Part shown: one piece after another, positions 1 to 9,199 of the stretch
Layout: every line of letters starts with the position of its first letter
Position numbering within the stretch: position 1 is the first letter of the stretch
DNA from: Sweltsa coloradensis
Taxonomy: Eukaryota > Arthropoda > Insecta > Plecoptera > Chloroperlidae
Direction of reading: 5' to 3'
Assembly (NCBI GenBank): GCA_024449915.1
Contig: JAMZAV010000954.1
Coordinates: 163,340-227,339 of the forward strand
Length of the DNA: 64,000 nucleotides
The notes under the pieces: generated by a model
What the model saw: the letters and a program-made list of their open reading frames with translations, nothing else
Database searches by the model: none
What the model was told of the DNA's origin: nothing
Position numbers and translations under genes: made by a program

Positions 1-8
1 AAGCTGTT

Positions 9-660
9 TTGTCAAAAGAAGCTGTTATTCAGTACATTGCGAAGTATGCTTCAAAAAGTGAACCTCAATCCCAATCTTTCAAAGATCTTCTATCTAACAT
101 TCTGCAGACTCAAGTGAAACAACATGACCCAGCAAAACTTGCTGTTCAGAAGTTAATAGTACAATCATTAGCTGAAAGGGATATTTCTGCGCAAGAATGT
201 TGCCATTTACTCATGGGTTACCCTCTGTACCATTGTAGCAGAAACTTTTGTTTCTATTTATATCGGTGGTGAAACCTGGGTGCCTCTACTTTCTGCCAAT
301 CAGGGCGAAGAGTTAGACGATGACAGTGACAAGAGTTTCCTTGGAAGATACCCAAAACGACCACCAAATATGTCCGCCTTAACTCTTCTCGAAGCTGCAT
401 CTCAGTATTACTGGAAGAATAGATGGGTTTGTCGTCGAAAGCCAGCTGTGGTTCGAGTGTTCCCGCGACTACATGCGAGCGACGACAATCCTGAGATGAA
501 CGAAGCCTTCTTCAAGCAGCAAGTGATTCTTAAGTCGTCGTGGACCAATATGGATGAGTTGAACCCTCTTGATGAAAGCTGGGAGTCTGTGTACAATGGA
601 AAAGGCTTTACCGTGTCCGCTGATTGCTTGAAGGAGTACAAGATGTGGACGGCGAGGTAG
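9..660 (+). pseudogene. Helitron Rep-helicase, segment between Rep and helicase
   Basis: Two adjacent open stretches (9-272 and 280-660, separated by a stop and a frame change) encode the part of a Helitron protein lying between the Rep domain and the helicase. Recognisable pieces are YIAKYASKSE near the start, ERDISAQECCHLLMGYPLYH around residues 56-75 of the first stretch, and the GRYPKRPPNMSALTLLEAA segment of the second, all typical of Helitron Rep-Hel proteins. The frame break shows it is no longer translatable as one protein. It leads directly into the helicase at 683. Confidence 0.75.
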
Positions 661-682
661 ACAGCGAGGATGACTGGAAGAG

Positions 683-2306
683 GTGGACGAGGAACGTGAG
701 CAAACCGAGTGGATGCGAGTAGCTGGTATGGGTCCTGATGCAGTCGCAGTGCAGTGCGAGGTTGGGTTGAGGGAGTTTGACGTGTCGTACCCTTGGTCCG
801 AGTCGTATTGCAACTATCCAAACATCGAATCTGTAGCCAGCTTCATACAGGATGTACGAAATGTTGAACTGTCATCGTTTGAAGAAATAGAATCTGTAAT
901 AGTTTTAACTTCCGAACAACAATGTTTAATTGATATTTTGAACAGTCAAATAAATTCAATTAAATCAAGTACGCACACTGACACAACTATCACTCGAAGA
1001 ATTATTGTACAAGGCACGGCTGGAACTGGCAAAAGTACAATAATCAAAGCTATGACTCTAAAAATGAAAGAGGAATTGGGAGAACATTCGTACCTGTTGG
1101 TGGCACCCACTGGAGTAGCGGCATTTAATATAAATGGTAGCACCATACATTCTACTTTCCATATTGGCACCAACACTTCAAAGTTTGTTGAGTTGAGCGG
1201 CAAAGAGGCCAGAAAGTTTCAATTAACTATGCAAGATTGTAACTTCATTTTAATCAATGAATATAGCATGATTGGTTGTAACTTAATGGCTATGATAGAC
1301 AAGCGATGCCGACAAGGGAAGCCTCAAGACGCTGTTCATCCGTTTGGAAATCTATTCGTGTATATGTTTGGCGATATCAAGCAACTTCCACCTGTTTGTG
1401 ATCGAGCCCTCTACAGTGATAAACTTTGCAACCATGGCATTTCATTTTCAATATTGTCACAAGCTTTCCATCGTACAAAAACAAGCAGGCGACAATCCCA
1501 AACAACAACAATTCCGAGATCTCTTGCTACGGCTAAGCGATGGTTGTGCCACACTTCAAGACTGGACATTATTAAAAACCAGATTTAAAACGTCCTTAAC
1601 TATAAATGAGCAGGCACATTTCAACAGCTCTCTTTGTCTTGGTCCGACAAAAGAAATAGTTCATAGCCATAACATGTCCAAACTAATGGAACTTGCAAAT
1701 CCTGTGGTTAAAATAACCGCCAAACATAACTGCCCCACTGCAGCGCAAGGTACCGAAGATAATGCACAAGGACTGCAAAATGTCATCTACCTTTCTCGTG
1801 GAAGTCAAGTGATGTTGAAAACCAATCTCTGGACATCACAAGGCCTCGTCAATGGCGCAACTGGAACTGTGGTCGACATCGTATATACGCCAAACACAAA
1901 TCCGCCTTCAGATCATCCACTGTGTGTTTTGGTTAAGTTCGACTCATACCAAGGACCTTCATTCCACCAGCCCAAAGTCATACCGATATGCTCCATGTCC
2001 AGAGCTTGGACGGAGAAATCTATCAAATGTACCCGAATTCAATTTCCACTACAATTAGCCTGGGCAGTGACCATCCGCAAGTGCCAAGGCATGACCTTAG
2101 ATTCAGCTGTTGTCGGGCTTGGCACCAAGGAATTCGCAGTGGGAATGAGTTTTGTAGCAATTTCTAGGGTACGTTCCATTAAAAACCTCATGTTGGACCC
2201 TTCATTTCCATTCGATAGGATCGATTCACTCAAAAACTCCAGCTCATTACGACAGAGGCAAAAAGAAGAAAGTAGGTTGAAATCCCTTCCTCTTCCGATC
2301 ACTTAG
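683..2306 (+). pseudogene. Helitron Pif1-like helicase domain (frameshifted)
   Basis: This is the superfamily 1 DNA helicase of a Helitron, which unwinds donor DNA during rolling-circle transposition. In the 683-1588 frame the Walker A motif GTAGTGKST lies near 1013-1039, a motif II region reads LINEYSMIG near 1250-1275, and motif III reads GDIKQLPPV near 1371-1397. The protein continues in another frame (to 2306) from about 1480-1500, with GSQVMLKTNLW, then WAVTIRKCQGMTLDS (motif V region) and FVAISRVRS (motif VI). A single-base indel thus splits the gene. Motif II has Asn where Pif1-type helicases have the catalytic Asp (NE instead of DE), a second sign of inactivity. The stop is at about 2304-2306. 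Confidence 0.85.
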
Positions 2307-2420
2307 ACGTAGAGTGAACACCTCCAATGTTTGAGCAACATTACGCATTTAGTTGTTTTGGAAGTTTTATTTACACATCTATTTTTAACTATTTTTGCGG
2401 AGGGAGGTGTGGGATCCTTA

Positions 2421-2757
2421 AGGCTCATTCACAAACAACTTAGGCCTCTAACTTTAGGTGGCTGATCATGATAGACGTTTTTAAACCTATCACAACAATA
2501 CAGATTTGCAGTGTTTACTTTTATCGCGTTAATGCTTGTTGCCAATGCCAAATTGTCGGCTCGAGTCGCTCTCTGATTGGTTTATTCTTAATGTTAAGTT
2601 AGCTGCTAAGTTTAAGTTTGGAGTTTGCAAACTTTCTGCTGCTGATAAGTGTAAGTTAAAAGCTAAGTTTTGGTCATGAACAGTAATGTTGTTTTCCATA
2701 AGACAAAACTTTAAGTTAGCGGCTAAGTTAGCGACTAAGTTGATTGTGAATGGGCCT
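2421..2757. mobile_element. PIF/Harbinger-type MITE, 337 bp
   Basis: The ends are near-perfect 22-bp terminal inverted repeats, AGGCTCATTCACAAACAACT at the left and the complement of AGGCCCATTCACAATCAACT at the right. Both ends are flanked by TTA (2418-2420 and 2758-2760), the 3-bp TWA target duplication of PIF/Harbinger elements. The interior has repeated CTAAGTT-type subterminal motifs and no coding capacity, so it would have needed a transposase in trans. It sits in the untranslated 3' part of the Helitron remnant and is therefore younger than it. Confidence 0.8.
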
Positions 2758-3061
2758 TTATGCAGTAACGTCCACGTCGTGGATCCTGGATACTGGAAGC
2801 TATTTAATTGTTATAACATGCCACAAGTTTTAACATATTATTTAGTTTCTTGCAAATAGCTGCTTTTCTATTAACGTTACGACCCTTATTACCAACAAGA
2901 AGATTATATTTTGTTTTAAAAGTTTTAGAAGCTGATAAAAAACATTGTTAATTAACTCCCGAATACGGCTTCTTTTGTGTGATTTCATGAATTGCATTCC
3001 TGTCGAAAATTTTAAAATTTACAAAATGTGCAATGTGGGTCTAGCTATAGCACGTGCTCGC

Positions 3062-3093
3062 TTATCAACGCGTCCCAAATGAGCGTTTCCTAG
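3062..3093 (+). other. Helitron-like 3' terminus (hairpin plus CTAG)
   Basis: AACGC at 3067-3071 pairs with GCGTT at 3083-3087; two bases later comes CTAG (3090-3093) and then T. The preceding 40 bases (tagctatagcacgtgctcgc region) are nearly identical to the 3' end of the family C copy near 38000. A hairpin just before CTRR is the classic Helitron 3' signature. Confidence 0.7.
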
Positions 3094-3174
3094 TTTTTAA
3101 ATTTCTTCGACTTCCCACGCAGCAGAACATCATCAATTGATGTCCGCTACAAGTCCTGTCGGGGACGTCAACGT

Positions 3175-3716
3175 ACGGGAAGTCCTAATGACGTCCAGTG
3201 GACATCGTGAAAAGGATCTCGATTTCCGGGACCTCGATAGAATGTCCATAGGACACGGCGATAAGGACGTCCACAGATGAAATATCAGGGAGGTCAAGGG
3301 GACGTCTCTCGTACAAAGTGAATAGGACGTCCACATATAAAATATCAGGGAAGTCAAAGGGACTTCCCTCAGACACTGAAATAGGACGTCCACAGATGAA
3401 ACATCAAAGGGTGTCAGGGGACGTCCCTCAGACCTGCAAACAGGACAACCACAGATGAAATATCAGGGAGGTCAAGGAGGACGTCCCTCAGACACTGTGA
3501 ATAGGACGTCCACAGATGAAATATCAGGGAGGTCAAGGGGACGTCCCTCAGAATCTGCAATTAGGATGTCCACAGATGAAATATCAGGGAAGTCGAGAAG
3601 ACGTCCGTCAGACACTGTGATTAGGATGTCCACAGATGAAATATCAGGGATGTTGAGGGTACGTCCCTCAGACACGGCGAATAGGACGTCTACAAACGTG
3701 AAATTATTGAAGTCAG
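3175..3716. repeat. 60-bp minisatellite, about nine units
   Basis: The unit is 60 bp and contains acagatgaaatatcaggga and gacgtccctcagac. Phase is exact over several units because 60 is a multiple of three, which keeps 20-residue periodic frames open on both strands. These frames are a by-product of the period and not evidence of a gene. The leftmost units (3175-3400) are more diverged. Confidence 0.9.
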
Positions 3717-4060
3717 TTTTATGATATTTTCGTTTCTTTGTGTAACGAGGTCAAGGCATGTTCTTTTATAAGATTTGTTTGTGGTGGTGCCCATAGGGCT
3801 CGTGTGATTTGTACTAAGCCAAATAATTCCACCGTATATACCCAAAAAACTTTAAACTTATCACCGCTTCAGCTTAAAGAAACCCTGGTTCACATTTAAT
3901 TCGTATCAGATTATTTGTAGCAGATCTTATAGATGCACCGGTCAGACGCGCGTGTATATACTGACGTTAAGTAACTCGTAAGTAGAAACACTCCATTCCC
4001 CCCATTGGCCGTCCAAGTAAGAAGGGACTAAGCGTGTTTTCCCGTATCCCCTCGACTTAC
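3717..4060. other. Spacer between minisatellite blocks
   Basis: About 340 bp of AT-rich unique sequence separating the two blocks of the same minisatellite. No coding, RNA or repeat signature was seen. Confidence 0.6.
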
Positions 4061-4063
4061 ACT

Positions 4064-4255
4064 GCGAATACGACGTCCACAGATGAAATATCAGGGGGGT
4101 CAAGGGGACATCCCTCGTACAAGTGAATAGGACGTCCACAGATGAAATATCAGGGAGGTCGAGGGAACGTCCCTCAGACACGCAAACAGGACGTCCACAG
4201 ATGAAATATCAAGAGGTCAAGGAAACGTCCATATGACCTGGTGAGTAGGACAACT
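4064..4255. repeat. Second block of the 60-bp minisatellite
   Basis: About three more units of the 3175-3716 minisatellite, with the same acagatgaaatatcagg core in the same orientation. Probably one array interrupted by the intervening unique sequence. Confidence 0.85.
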
Positions 4256-4916
4256 ATAGGCCAATTTTCAGTGATTTCAATTGAACGTCGCTCGAAAGTA
4301 AATTCATCTCTGCTGTACCAAATTATTGTTGATTGATGAGCACTTTAGCGGCATTGCTTTAAAGGGGCTATGACCACCTAAAATTATTTTCAACCACATA
4401 GTCTATACCATAATACAACACTTGAAGTACCGTTTTAAAAACGTTATCTTGAAACTGTAAATTTACACGAATTATTTAAGCTTTTTGATTCAGAAATTTG
4501 CGAAAATATGCATTTTGGTGAATTTTTATACCAGCTCAATAACCTGCTTGTTTTTTGTTCCATCACACAGATACTAGAGCATATTGTACCAATCTAAAAT
4601 GGCCCTTTATTACATCGTGCCTTAGAACTTCTCACTAATATGCACCGAAACACGCAAAAATATGCATATCAAAATTGCTCTCTAGTCAGCATATTTTGAC
4701 CAAACCACTTGACCTATTACACAAAAAAATATATTTGGTTTACAGAAGAGGCTGACGAGTAAGTCAATAATGACCAATATTTTTTTGGACCAAATTCGTC
4801 CCCATGTTATTTCTTATGGGAGGTTTTTGCCGATGGGACCTAGATCAAAAAATACTAAGTTTTACAACTTTTTTACGGGTCAAGGTGGACTTAATATTTT
4901 TTCTGTTACTGTTACT
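4256..4916. other. AT-rich sequence without recognised features
   Basis: No convincing open reading frame, RNA gene or repeat was recognised here. Short open stretches near 4770-4985 run into the adjacent hairpin and are not credible genes. Confidence 0.5.
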
Positions 4917-5070
4917 AATGCAGTTCGAAATCGTACTTGGTCTAGCAGGTCTCCTGGTGACTCTTGGAGATTCTCTACCCGCTGAGGTACGTGAGTTTAT
5001 GTCAGCGGGTAGAGAATCTCCAAGAGTCACCAGGAGACCTGCTAGACCAAGTACGATTGCGAACTGCATT
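4917..5070. repeat. Near-perfect 69-nt inverted repeat (hairpin)
   Basis: The left arm 4917-4985 and right arm 5002-5070 are reverse complements with a single mismatch, around a 16-base loop (4986-5001). The arms contain ctagcaggtctcctggtgac and its complement. This length and identity is far beyond chance. It could be a recent foldback insertion, a hairpin-RNA source or a palindromic duplication; the sequence alone does not decide. Reading frames on both strands through the arms mirror each other and are not genes. Confidence 0.9.
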
Positions 5071-5149
5071 ATGAATGAAGCTGAAAGCAGAAGACATTAA
5101 TTTTTATCATAAGTTATTATTTCAATCCAGTTCCTCTTCCTTTACTACC

Positions 5150-5331
5150 TTAGGCTGGATCTAGACAGCATAATGTATTATAGCCTTACAATTGACGTGC
5201 CCTTATTCCAAATTCATTCAAAACCCTATTATTTATACCTACATATCAATCAAATTAAATGCAAAATGTTTCCAAGTACTCAACACATCACTCTCTCACT
5301 CGTCTAACAACGACTTTTTGAGTTTTCCTAG
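5150..5331 (+). mobile_element. Family A Helitron-like element, 3' fragment
   Basis: This matches the 3' end shared by the family A copies: ctctctcactcgtctaac, then a short hairpin region and CTAG at 5328-5331 followed by T. Only the terminal ~180 bp is present, in the plus orientation. Confidence 0.65.
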
Positions 5332-6195
5332 TGGTAAAAGAATCTATAATGTTTTCCATTTAGTGTTCGGCTCAAAAAAGTAAAATGTCAAATTCCAAAA
5401 ATTTCAAATATTGAAATAAAATAAAAATTAACCAGGGGCTTAAGTATTTTCTTAGATTATTATTTTTAATTAAGGCTAAGAAACTTACGAGTAGACGTCG
5501 GATAGTTAGACTGCTGGCGCTGTTCTGCAAGTGTACTGTGGGCAAGTGTTTGTCAGGCGGTGCTTATATATTGAGCCGTTGTCGAATGTCGTACCATACA
5601 CCGTAGGTTTATTACCGTTACACAATCGACACTTTAAGTTGATATTGTTAAAGTGTGACGCATTGCACACTGCCTCAAATATCCTACACTCTATGAAAAC
5701 GTGCCCGTCAGGGGCATAGACAGGATTTTGATTCAGTGGGGATGAATTTCGGTTTTATACTAAGAAATCATTTCGGGAAGTGTATGTTTCCTGGTACAGT
5801 GGGGGGCCTGGGGACGCTCCCCAGCTAGTGCTGGTCTGGGGCGCACAGCCCCAGAAAACTTTTGATTTCTAACATTGCAAATAGTGACATATTTTACTAG
5901 GATTTAGTGTGCTTTTGTCGATAATCTATAGAAATGTGAAGATCCACATACCGTCAGTTTACAAAATCTTGTCATGTGTTGACCCTACAAAATGTGTTCT
6001 TTATTTTATTATTAAAATATGTACGTGGTATAAACCTTAAAATGTTTTTTTGTACAACATTCGACTATGAAAGCCGTCACAAATACATATTAAATGAATG
6101 CTTTTGGAGATTTTCGTGGCCGATATTTTTTCGGTTAAAATGACACGTATATTTTCGTTTGGCATTATAACAAAAAAAAACGAATACATTAATTT
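5332..6195. other. Non-coding AT-rich region
   Basis: No gene was recognised. A short G-rich stretch at about 5795-5855 (ggggggcctggggacgctcc) resembles unclassified dispersed repeats. The rest is featureless. Confidence 0.4.
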
Positions 6196-6241
6196 AAATA
6201 TGACGTTGTTATGTTAGTACTTTAGACAGAAATTAAAAAAG

Positions 6242-6313
6242 TGACTGCAACGGGGTTTGAACCCGGGACCTAAGCTTACCAGGCTATGCTCTTACCAACT
6301 GAGCTATGCAGCC
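6242..6313 (-). tRNA. tRNA-like sequence (probably pseudo or tRNA-derived repeat)
   Basis: On the minus strand the acceptor halves GGCTGCA and TGCAGTC pair, the D arm GCTC...GAGC and the T arm CCGGG-TTCAAAC-CCCG are intact, and A/B-box-like promoters are present. The anticodon arm does not form a clean 5-bp stem with a 7-nt loop and position 33 is not T, so no anticodon can be assigned. Likely a tRNA-derived repeat head, not a functional tRNA. Confidence 0.45.
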
Positions 6314-6530
6314 ACCAATTTAAAACTGTCTAATTCTTGGTCTGTTTATACATTGTTAATAACGTGTGTAGAGCACATTGCACTGCCTTTTAGACTACAT
6401 ATGAAATTAACTGGAGAATACAAACCACCTCTGTAACCCTAGAGTTGGGATATATGATGTTTAACCTTGGCTTTACAGTAGGCGACTATGACGTTGTTAT
6501 GAAAGTACTTTAGACAAAAATTAAAAAAAG

Positions 6531-6602
6531 TGAATACACCGGGGATCGAACCCGCGACCTTAGCATACCGGGCTATGCTCTTGCCAACTGAGCTATGCGG
6601 CC
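6531..6602 (-). tRNA. tRNA-like sequence, second copy
   Basis: Same structure as the copy at 6242-6313, with good acceptor, D and T arms. Here TAGC and GCTA can form a 4-bp anticodon stem around CCGGTAT, but C precedes the would-be anticodon where T33 is required. Best regarded as tRNA-derived repeat sequence. Confidence 0.45.
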
Positions 6603-6843
6603 ACCAATTTAAAAACTGTCTAATACTTGGTCTGTTTTTACAATGTTAATAACGTGTGTAGAGCACATTGCACTGCCTTTAAGACTACATATAAAATAAC
6701 TGGAGAATACAAACCACCTCTGTAACCCTAGAGTTGGGGTATATGATGTTTAACTTTGGTTTTATGGTAGGCGACTATGACGTTGTTATGTTAGTACTTT
6801 GGACAGAAATAAAAAAGTGACTGCACCGAGGATCAAACCAGGG

Positions 6844-7462
6844 GGTGAGACTCGACGCAAAATCCACGTGGTTTGGTTAATTTCCGTGCTGTATTCCGAC
6901 AATCGGTAGACTCAACGAATCTTTCGATTCCGTCTGCTATTTGGTTGACGGAAACACTTTCGACAGTCGTAAATTTGTAAACAACAAAATCCTCCATTTT
7001 TATTTCGATAACTTAGCATTATATTTTGCTTAAATACCGGAATATTTCGTGATTTGTTGGTCCACAGTACACTTGCTTGACTCTTTATAAGTTGTTTATT
7101 GTTGCACAATACTTTGTTTCCATTATTGTTTATTATAAACATAGTAATTAACAAACATACCTTAAATTTGACGTTGTTTGTGTACACAAGATAAAAAACC
7201 AAAACACGGCTGCACAAAAACTCACTGCCTTATAAATATGTGGCTGGCTAGTTTCTTCTTACATAATCATGGCGGTGGATTTTATAACGAAGCTTCCGAT
7301 TGGCTAAACAATGGTAAAATCCTTGCCACAGACGCAAGTCACGGAATGCTTTCGAAAATCGGAAACGAAACTCGAGTCTACCGAATGTCGGAATTGTTTC
7401 TTCATGGACGGAATCAAATTATTCAAAACCACGTGGGAGTTGAGGCCCGTCGAGTCGTACCC
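6844..7462. mobile_element. TIR element inserted into a tRNA-like sequence
   Basis: The ends are long imperfect inverted repeats: ggtgagactcgacg and ccacgtggttt at the left mirror aaccacgtggg and cgtcgagtcgtacc at the right, and a second inner pair mirrors attccgac and cggtagactc. Removing about 619 bp rejoins the two halves of the third tRNA-like copy (6818-6843 and 7463-7504). No transposase is encoded; open stretches inside (6912-7217 minus, 7178-7540 plus) have no recognisable domain. The exact ends and target duplication are unclear because of G/C runs at both borders. Confidence 0.7.
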
Positions 7463-7504
7463 AAGCTTACCGGGCTATGCTCTTACAAACTGAGCTATGC
7501 AGCC
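7463..7504 (-). tRNA. 5' half of the tRNA-like copy split by the TIR element
   Basis: The D arm and 5' acceptor (GGCTGCATAGCTCAG) of a tRNA-like unit; its 3' half is at 6818-6843. It is interrupted by the insertion and cannot be functional. Confidence 0.5.
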
Positions 7505-7509
7505 ACCAA

Positions 7510-7729
7510 TTTAAAAGGGTCGAATTTGTCTGTTTTGTAAATTACTTTTGATTGTTACAAAACAGACAAAAAATTAGACAATTTTGTACATTGTTACAAA
7601 ACAGTCTATAAATTTAGACAGTTTTAAATTGGTGAAATTACTTTTGATTGTTACAAAACAGACAAAAAATTACACAATTTTGTACATTGTTACAAAACAG
7701 TCTATAAATTTAGACAGTTTTAAATTGGT
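7510..7729. repeat. Direct duplication of ~95-bp AT-rich spacer
   Basis: Two consecutive copies containing ttttgattgttacaaaacag and acagtctataaatttagac lie immediately before the plus-strand tRNA-like sequence at 7730. Confidence 0.6.
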
Positions 7730-7801
7730 GGCTGCATAGCTCAGTTGGTAAGAGCATAGCCCGGACAGACAAGGTCCCGGGTTCGATCCCCGGTGTAGTC
7801 A
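7730..7801 (+). tRNA. tRNA-like sequence, plus-strand copy
   Basis: Acceptor GGCTGCA/TGTAGTC, D arm GCTC/GAGC and T arm CCGGG-TTCGATC-CCCGG are all good. The anticodon arm (TAGCCCGGACAGACAAG) does not pair. It is in inverted orientation to the other copies and part of the same tRNA-derived repeat. Confidence 0.45.
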
Positions 7802-7830
7802 CTTTTGTAATTTCTGTCTTAAGTACTAAC

Positions 7831-7853
7831 ATATATATATATATATATATATT
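7831..7853. repeat. (AT)n microsatellite
   Basis: A run of alternating TA between two oppositely oriented tRNA-like units. A similar run lies at about 8035-8060. Confidence 0.8.
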
Positions 7854-7920
7854 ATACCTTGGCTTAGAGCAGGCGACTAAGACGCTGTTTTGTTAGTACT
7901 TAAGACAGAAATTAAATAAG

Positions 7921-7992
7921 TGACTACACCGAGGATCGAACCCGGGACCTTAGCTGTCCGGGCTATGTACTTACCAACTGAGCTATGCAGCC
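7921..7992 (-). tRNA. tRNA-like sequence, fifth copy
   Basis: Same tRNA-derived unit on the minus strand. It differs at one D-stem position (GTAC for GAGC), so even the D arm is compromised here. Confidence 0.4.
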
Positions 7993-8096
7993 ACCAATTT
8001 ATAACCGTATAATTTATGGTCAGTTTACTAGACATATAAATATATATATATATATATAAGATAAAAACAAGGATCTTGGGTAAAACCGCGTCGAAA

Positions 8097-8345
8097 ATAA
8101 GATGAACCAGGGCAGAACCTGGGCGTCCACTGACGTTTCGTCTGTACTACGTCAGACATTTTCAAGGTTGACTGTGACTCTACGGAGGTTGGAGTCACAG
8201 TGGTTGGCAAGCACGCAGCGCCCGCCTTATATAGCCTCGGCTGAAGGTGCGGGGCGGCGAGGTTATATAGAAAATAGGTGCGGGGCGGCGAGGTCATATC
8301 GTGAAAAGGTGCGGGGCGGCGATGTCATATCGAAAAAATATATAC
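8097..8345 (-). repeat. Penelope-associated 3' region with ~29-bp direct repeats
   Basis: Downstream of the Penelope ORF on the minus strand. It has three copies of a ~29-bp unit (ggtgcggggcggcgaggt and variants near 8250, 8279 and 8309) and a GACGAAACGTC motif (minus strand, about 8128-8140) resembling the GAAAC-GUC part of hammerhead ribozymes carried by Penelope-like elements. The CUGAUGA box is degenerate (CTGACG), so the ribozyme call is weak. A related ggtgcggggcggcgaggtca occurs at about 12303. Confidence 0.4.
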
Positions 8346-8379
8346 GGATGGTGGCAATTGAGAAATAAAATAGCACAGC

Positions 8380-9103
8380 TTACTGTAGTGAAACCTTTTT
8401 AGTCCGGCTTCTTGTCATAGGGCCTGATTGGTTGTCTTTTGAAATGTTATTCGTGCTTAGAATTATGGAATCTGAAATTTGCACCACCTCTGAGGGATTT
8501 GGCTGAATAGGTCTACGGACTACATTTCGAGGCATGAGTGCAGTTTTCCAAGCAAGAGGGAGGCTCTGGCTATCATCTCTTTTGTTCATGTTATTCGGCC
8601 GTTTCTCAATTTCCACAGATTCACGGATAATACGTGGCTTGAGCTGTTGTACAGGACAAATAGTTTTTGTTTTGTCAAAATCTATCACATGCGAGTAAGA
8701 TTTAGCATGTTGAGCCAGGGCTGATTTCTTGTCACCTGCTTTCACAGCATTAAGAGTGTTCATTTATCCTCACTGCTATGCGTCTGCCTGTTTGGCCTAT
8801 GTACGTTTGATCGCAGTCGCCACAGGGAACCTCATAAACCCCTCTTTCTTCCAGATGAACAGAGTCCTTAGCACTTCTCAAAAAGGAGCTGATTTTTCTG
8901 TCAGTGGAGGAAATGGTTTCGATGTTCTTACGATTGATGATTCTACCTATGACGTCTGTGGTACCCTTGACATATGGAAGAAAAACTTTAGACCGTGGTT
9001 TCTCCTTGTCCTCAGTATCATCCTCAAATTTCTTCAGTTCACGTTTAAACGCTCTGGTTATGTCTCGGTCCAAGTAACCATTGAGTGAGAGAGCTTCACG
9101 CAT
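8380..9103 (-). pseudogene. Penelope-like element: RT C-terminus plus GIY-YIG endonuclease
   Basis: Penelope-like elements encode a reverse transcriptase fused to a GIY-YIG nuclease. On the minus strand 9103-8750 carries the end of the RT linker (DRDITRAFKREL, then FLPYVKGTTDVIGRI) followed by the start of the GIY-YIG domain (GVYEVPCGDCDQTYIGQTGR). The protein continues in another frame from about 8763 to 8380 (SALAQHAKSYSHVIDFDKTK, a typical continuation), so there is one frameshift. The RT catalytic core is absent: the copy is truncated at its 5' side near 9140, where an in-frame stop and unrelated sequence appear. The GIY, YIG and following Arg positions are retained; the fragment is nevertheless dead. 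Confidence 0.8.
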
Positions 9104-9199
9104 GGCATACCGAAGGACATCATGAAGTTAGCAAGGCATTGCATGTCTTCTACATACTTTATTCATGAAAACAAGTTTTATAAGCAAGTGGAGGGAGCT

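Larger units (their letters stand above)
1..3093 (+). mobile_element. 3' portion of a decayed autonomous Helitron
   Basis: Helitrons are rolling-circle transposons encoding a Rep-helicase protein. The window opens inside that protein and the helicase reads to about 2306. It is followed by roughly 780 bp of non-coding sequence that ends in a Helitron-like 3' terminus: a short hairpin and then CTAG at 3090-3093, followed by T. The Rep nuclease domain must lie upstream of the window and cannot be assessed. A Harbinger-type MITE (2421-2757) sits in the 3' untranslated part. That the helicase and the terminus at 3093 belong to one element is inferred from order, strand and spacing; no 5' end is visible. 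Confidence 0.65.
6196..6843 (-). repeat. Tandem ~288-bp units each carrying a tRNA-like sequence
   Basis: The phrase tatgacgttgttatg recurs near 6200, 6487 and 6776, defining units of about 288 bp. Each unit has a tRNA-like sequence on the minus strand followed by ccaccaatttaaaa and similar AT-rich spacer. The third unit is interrupted by a TIR element (6844-7462) and resumes at about 7463. Confidence 0.75.

Noticed and set aside
408..821. Minus-strand open frames overlapping the Helitron protein
   Set aside because: Shadows of the plus-strand helicase coding sequence; no domain of their own.
3455..3724. Repeat-protein gene with 20-residue period
   Set aside because: A by-product of a 60-bp minisatellite; frames are open on both strands, and flanks show no exon signals.
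3175..4255. CRISPR-like array
   Set aside because: The period is contiguous with no spacer-like unique sequences between repeats, and the context is eukaryotic.
7730..7801. Functional tRNA gene
   Set aside because: The anticodon stem does not pair and T33 is missing, although the other arms are good. Kept only as tRNA-like.
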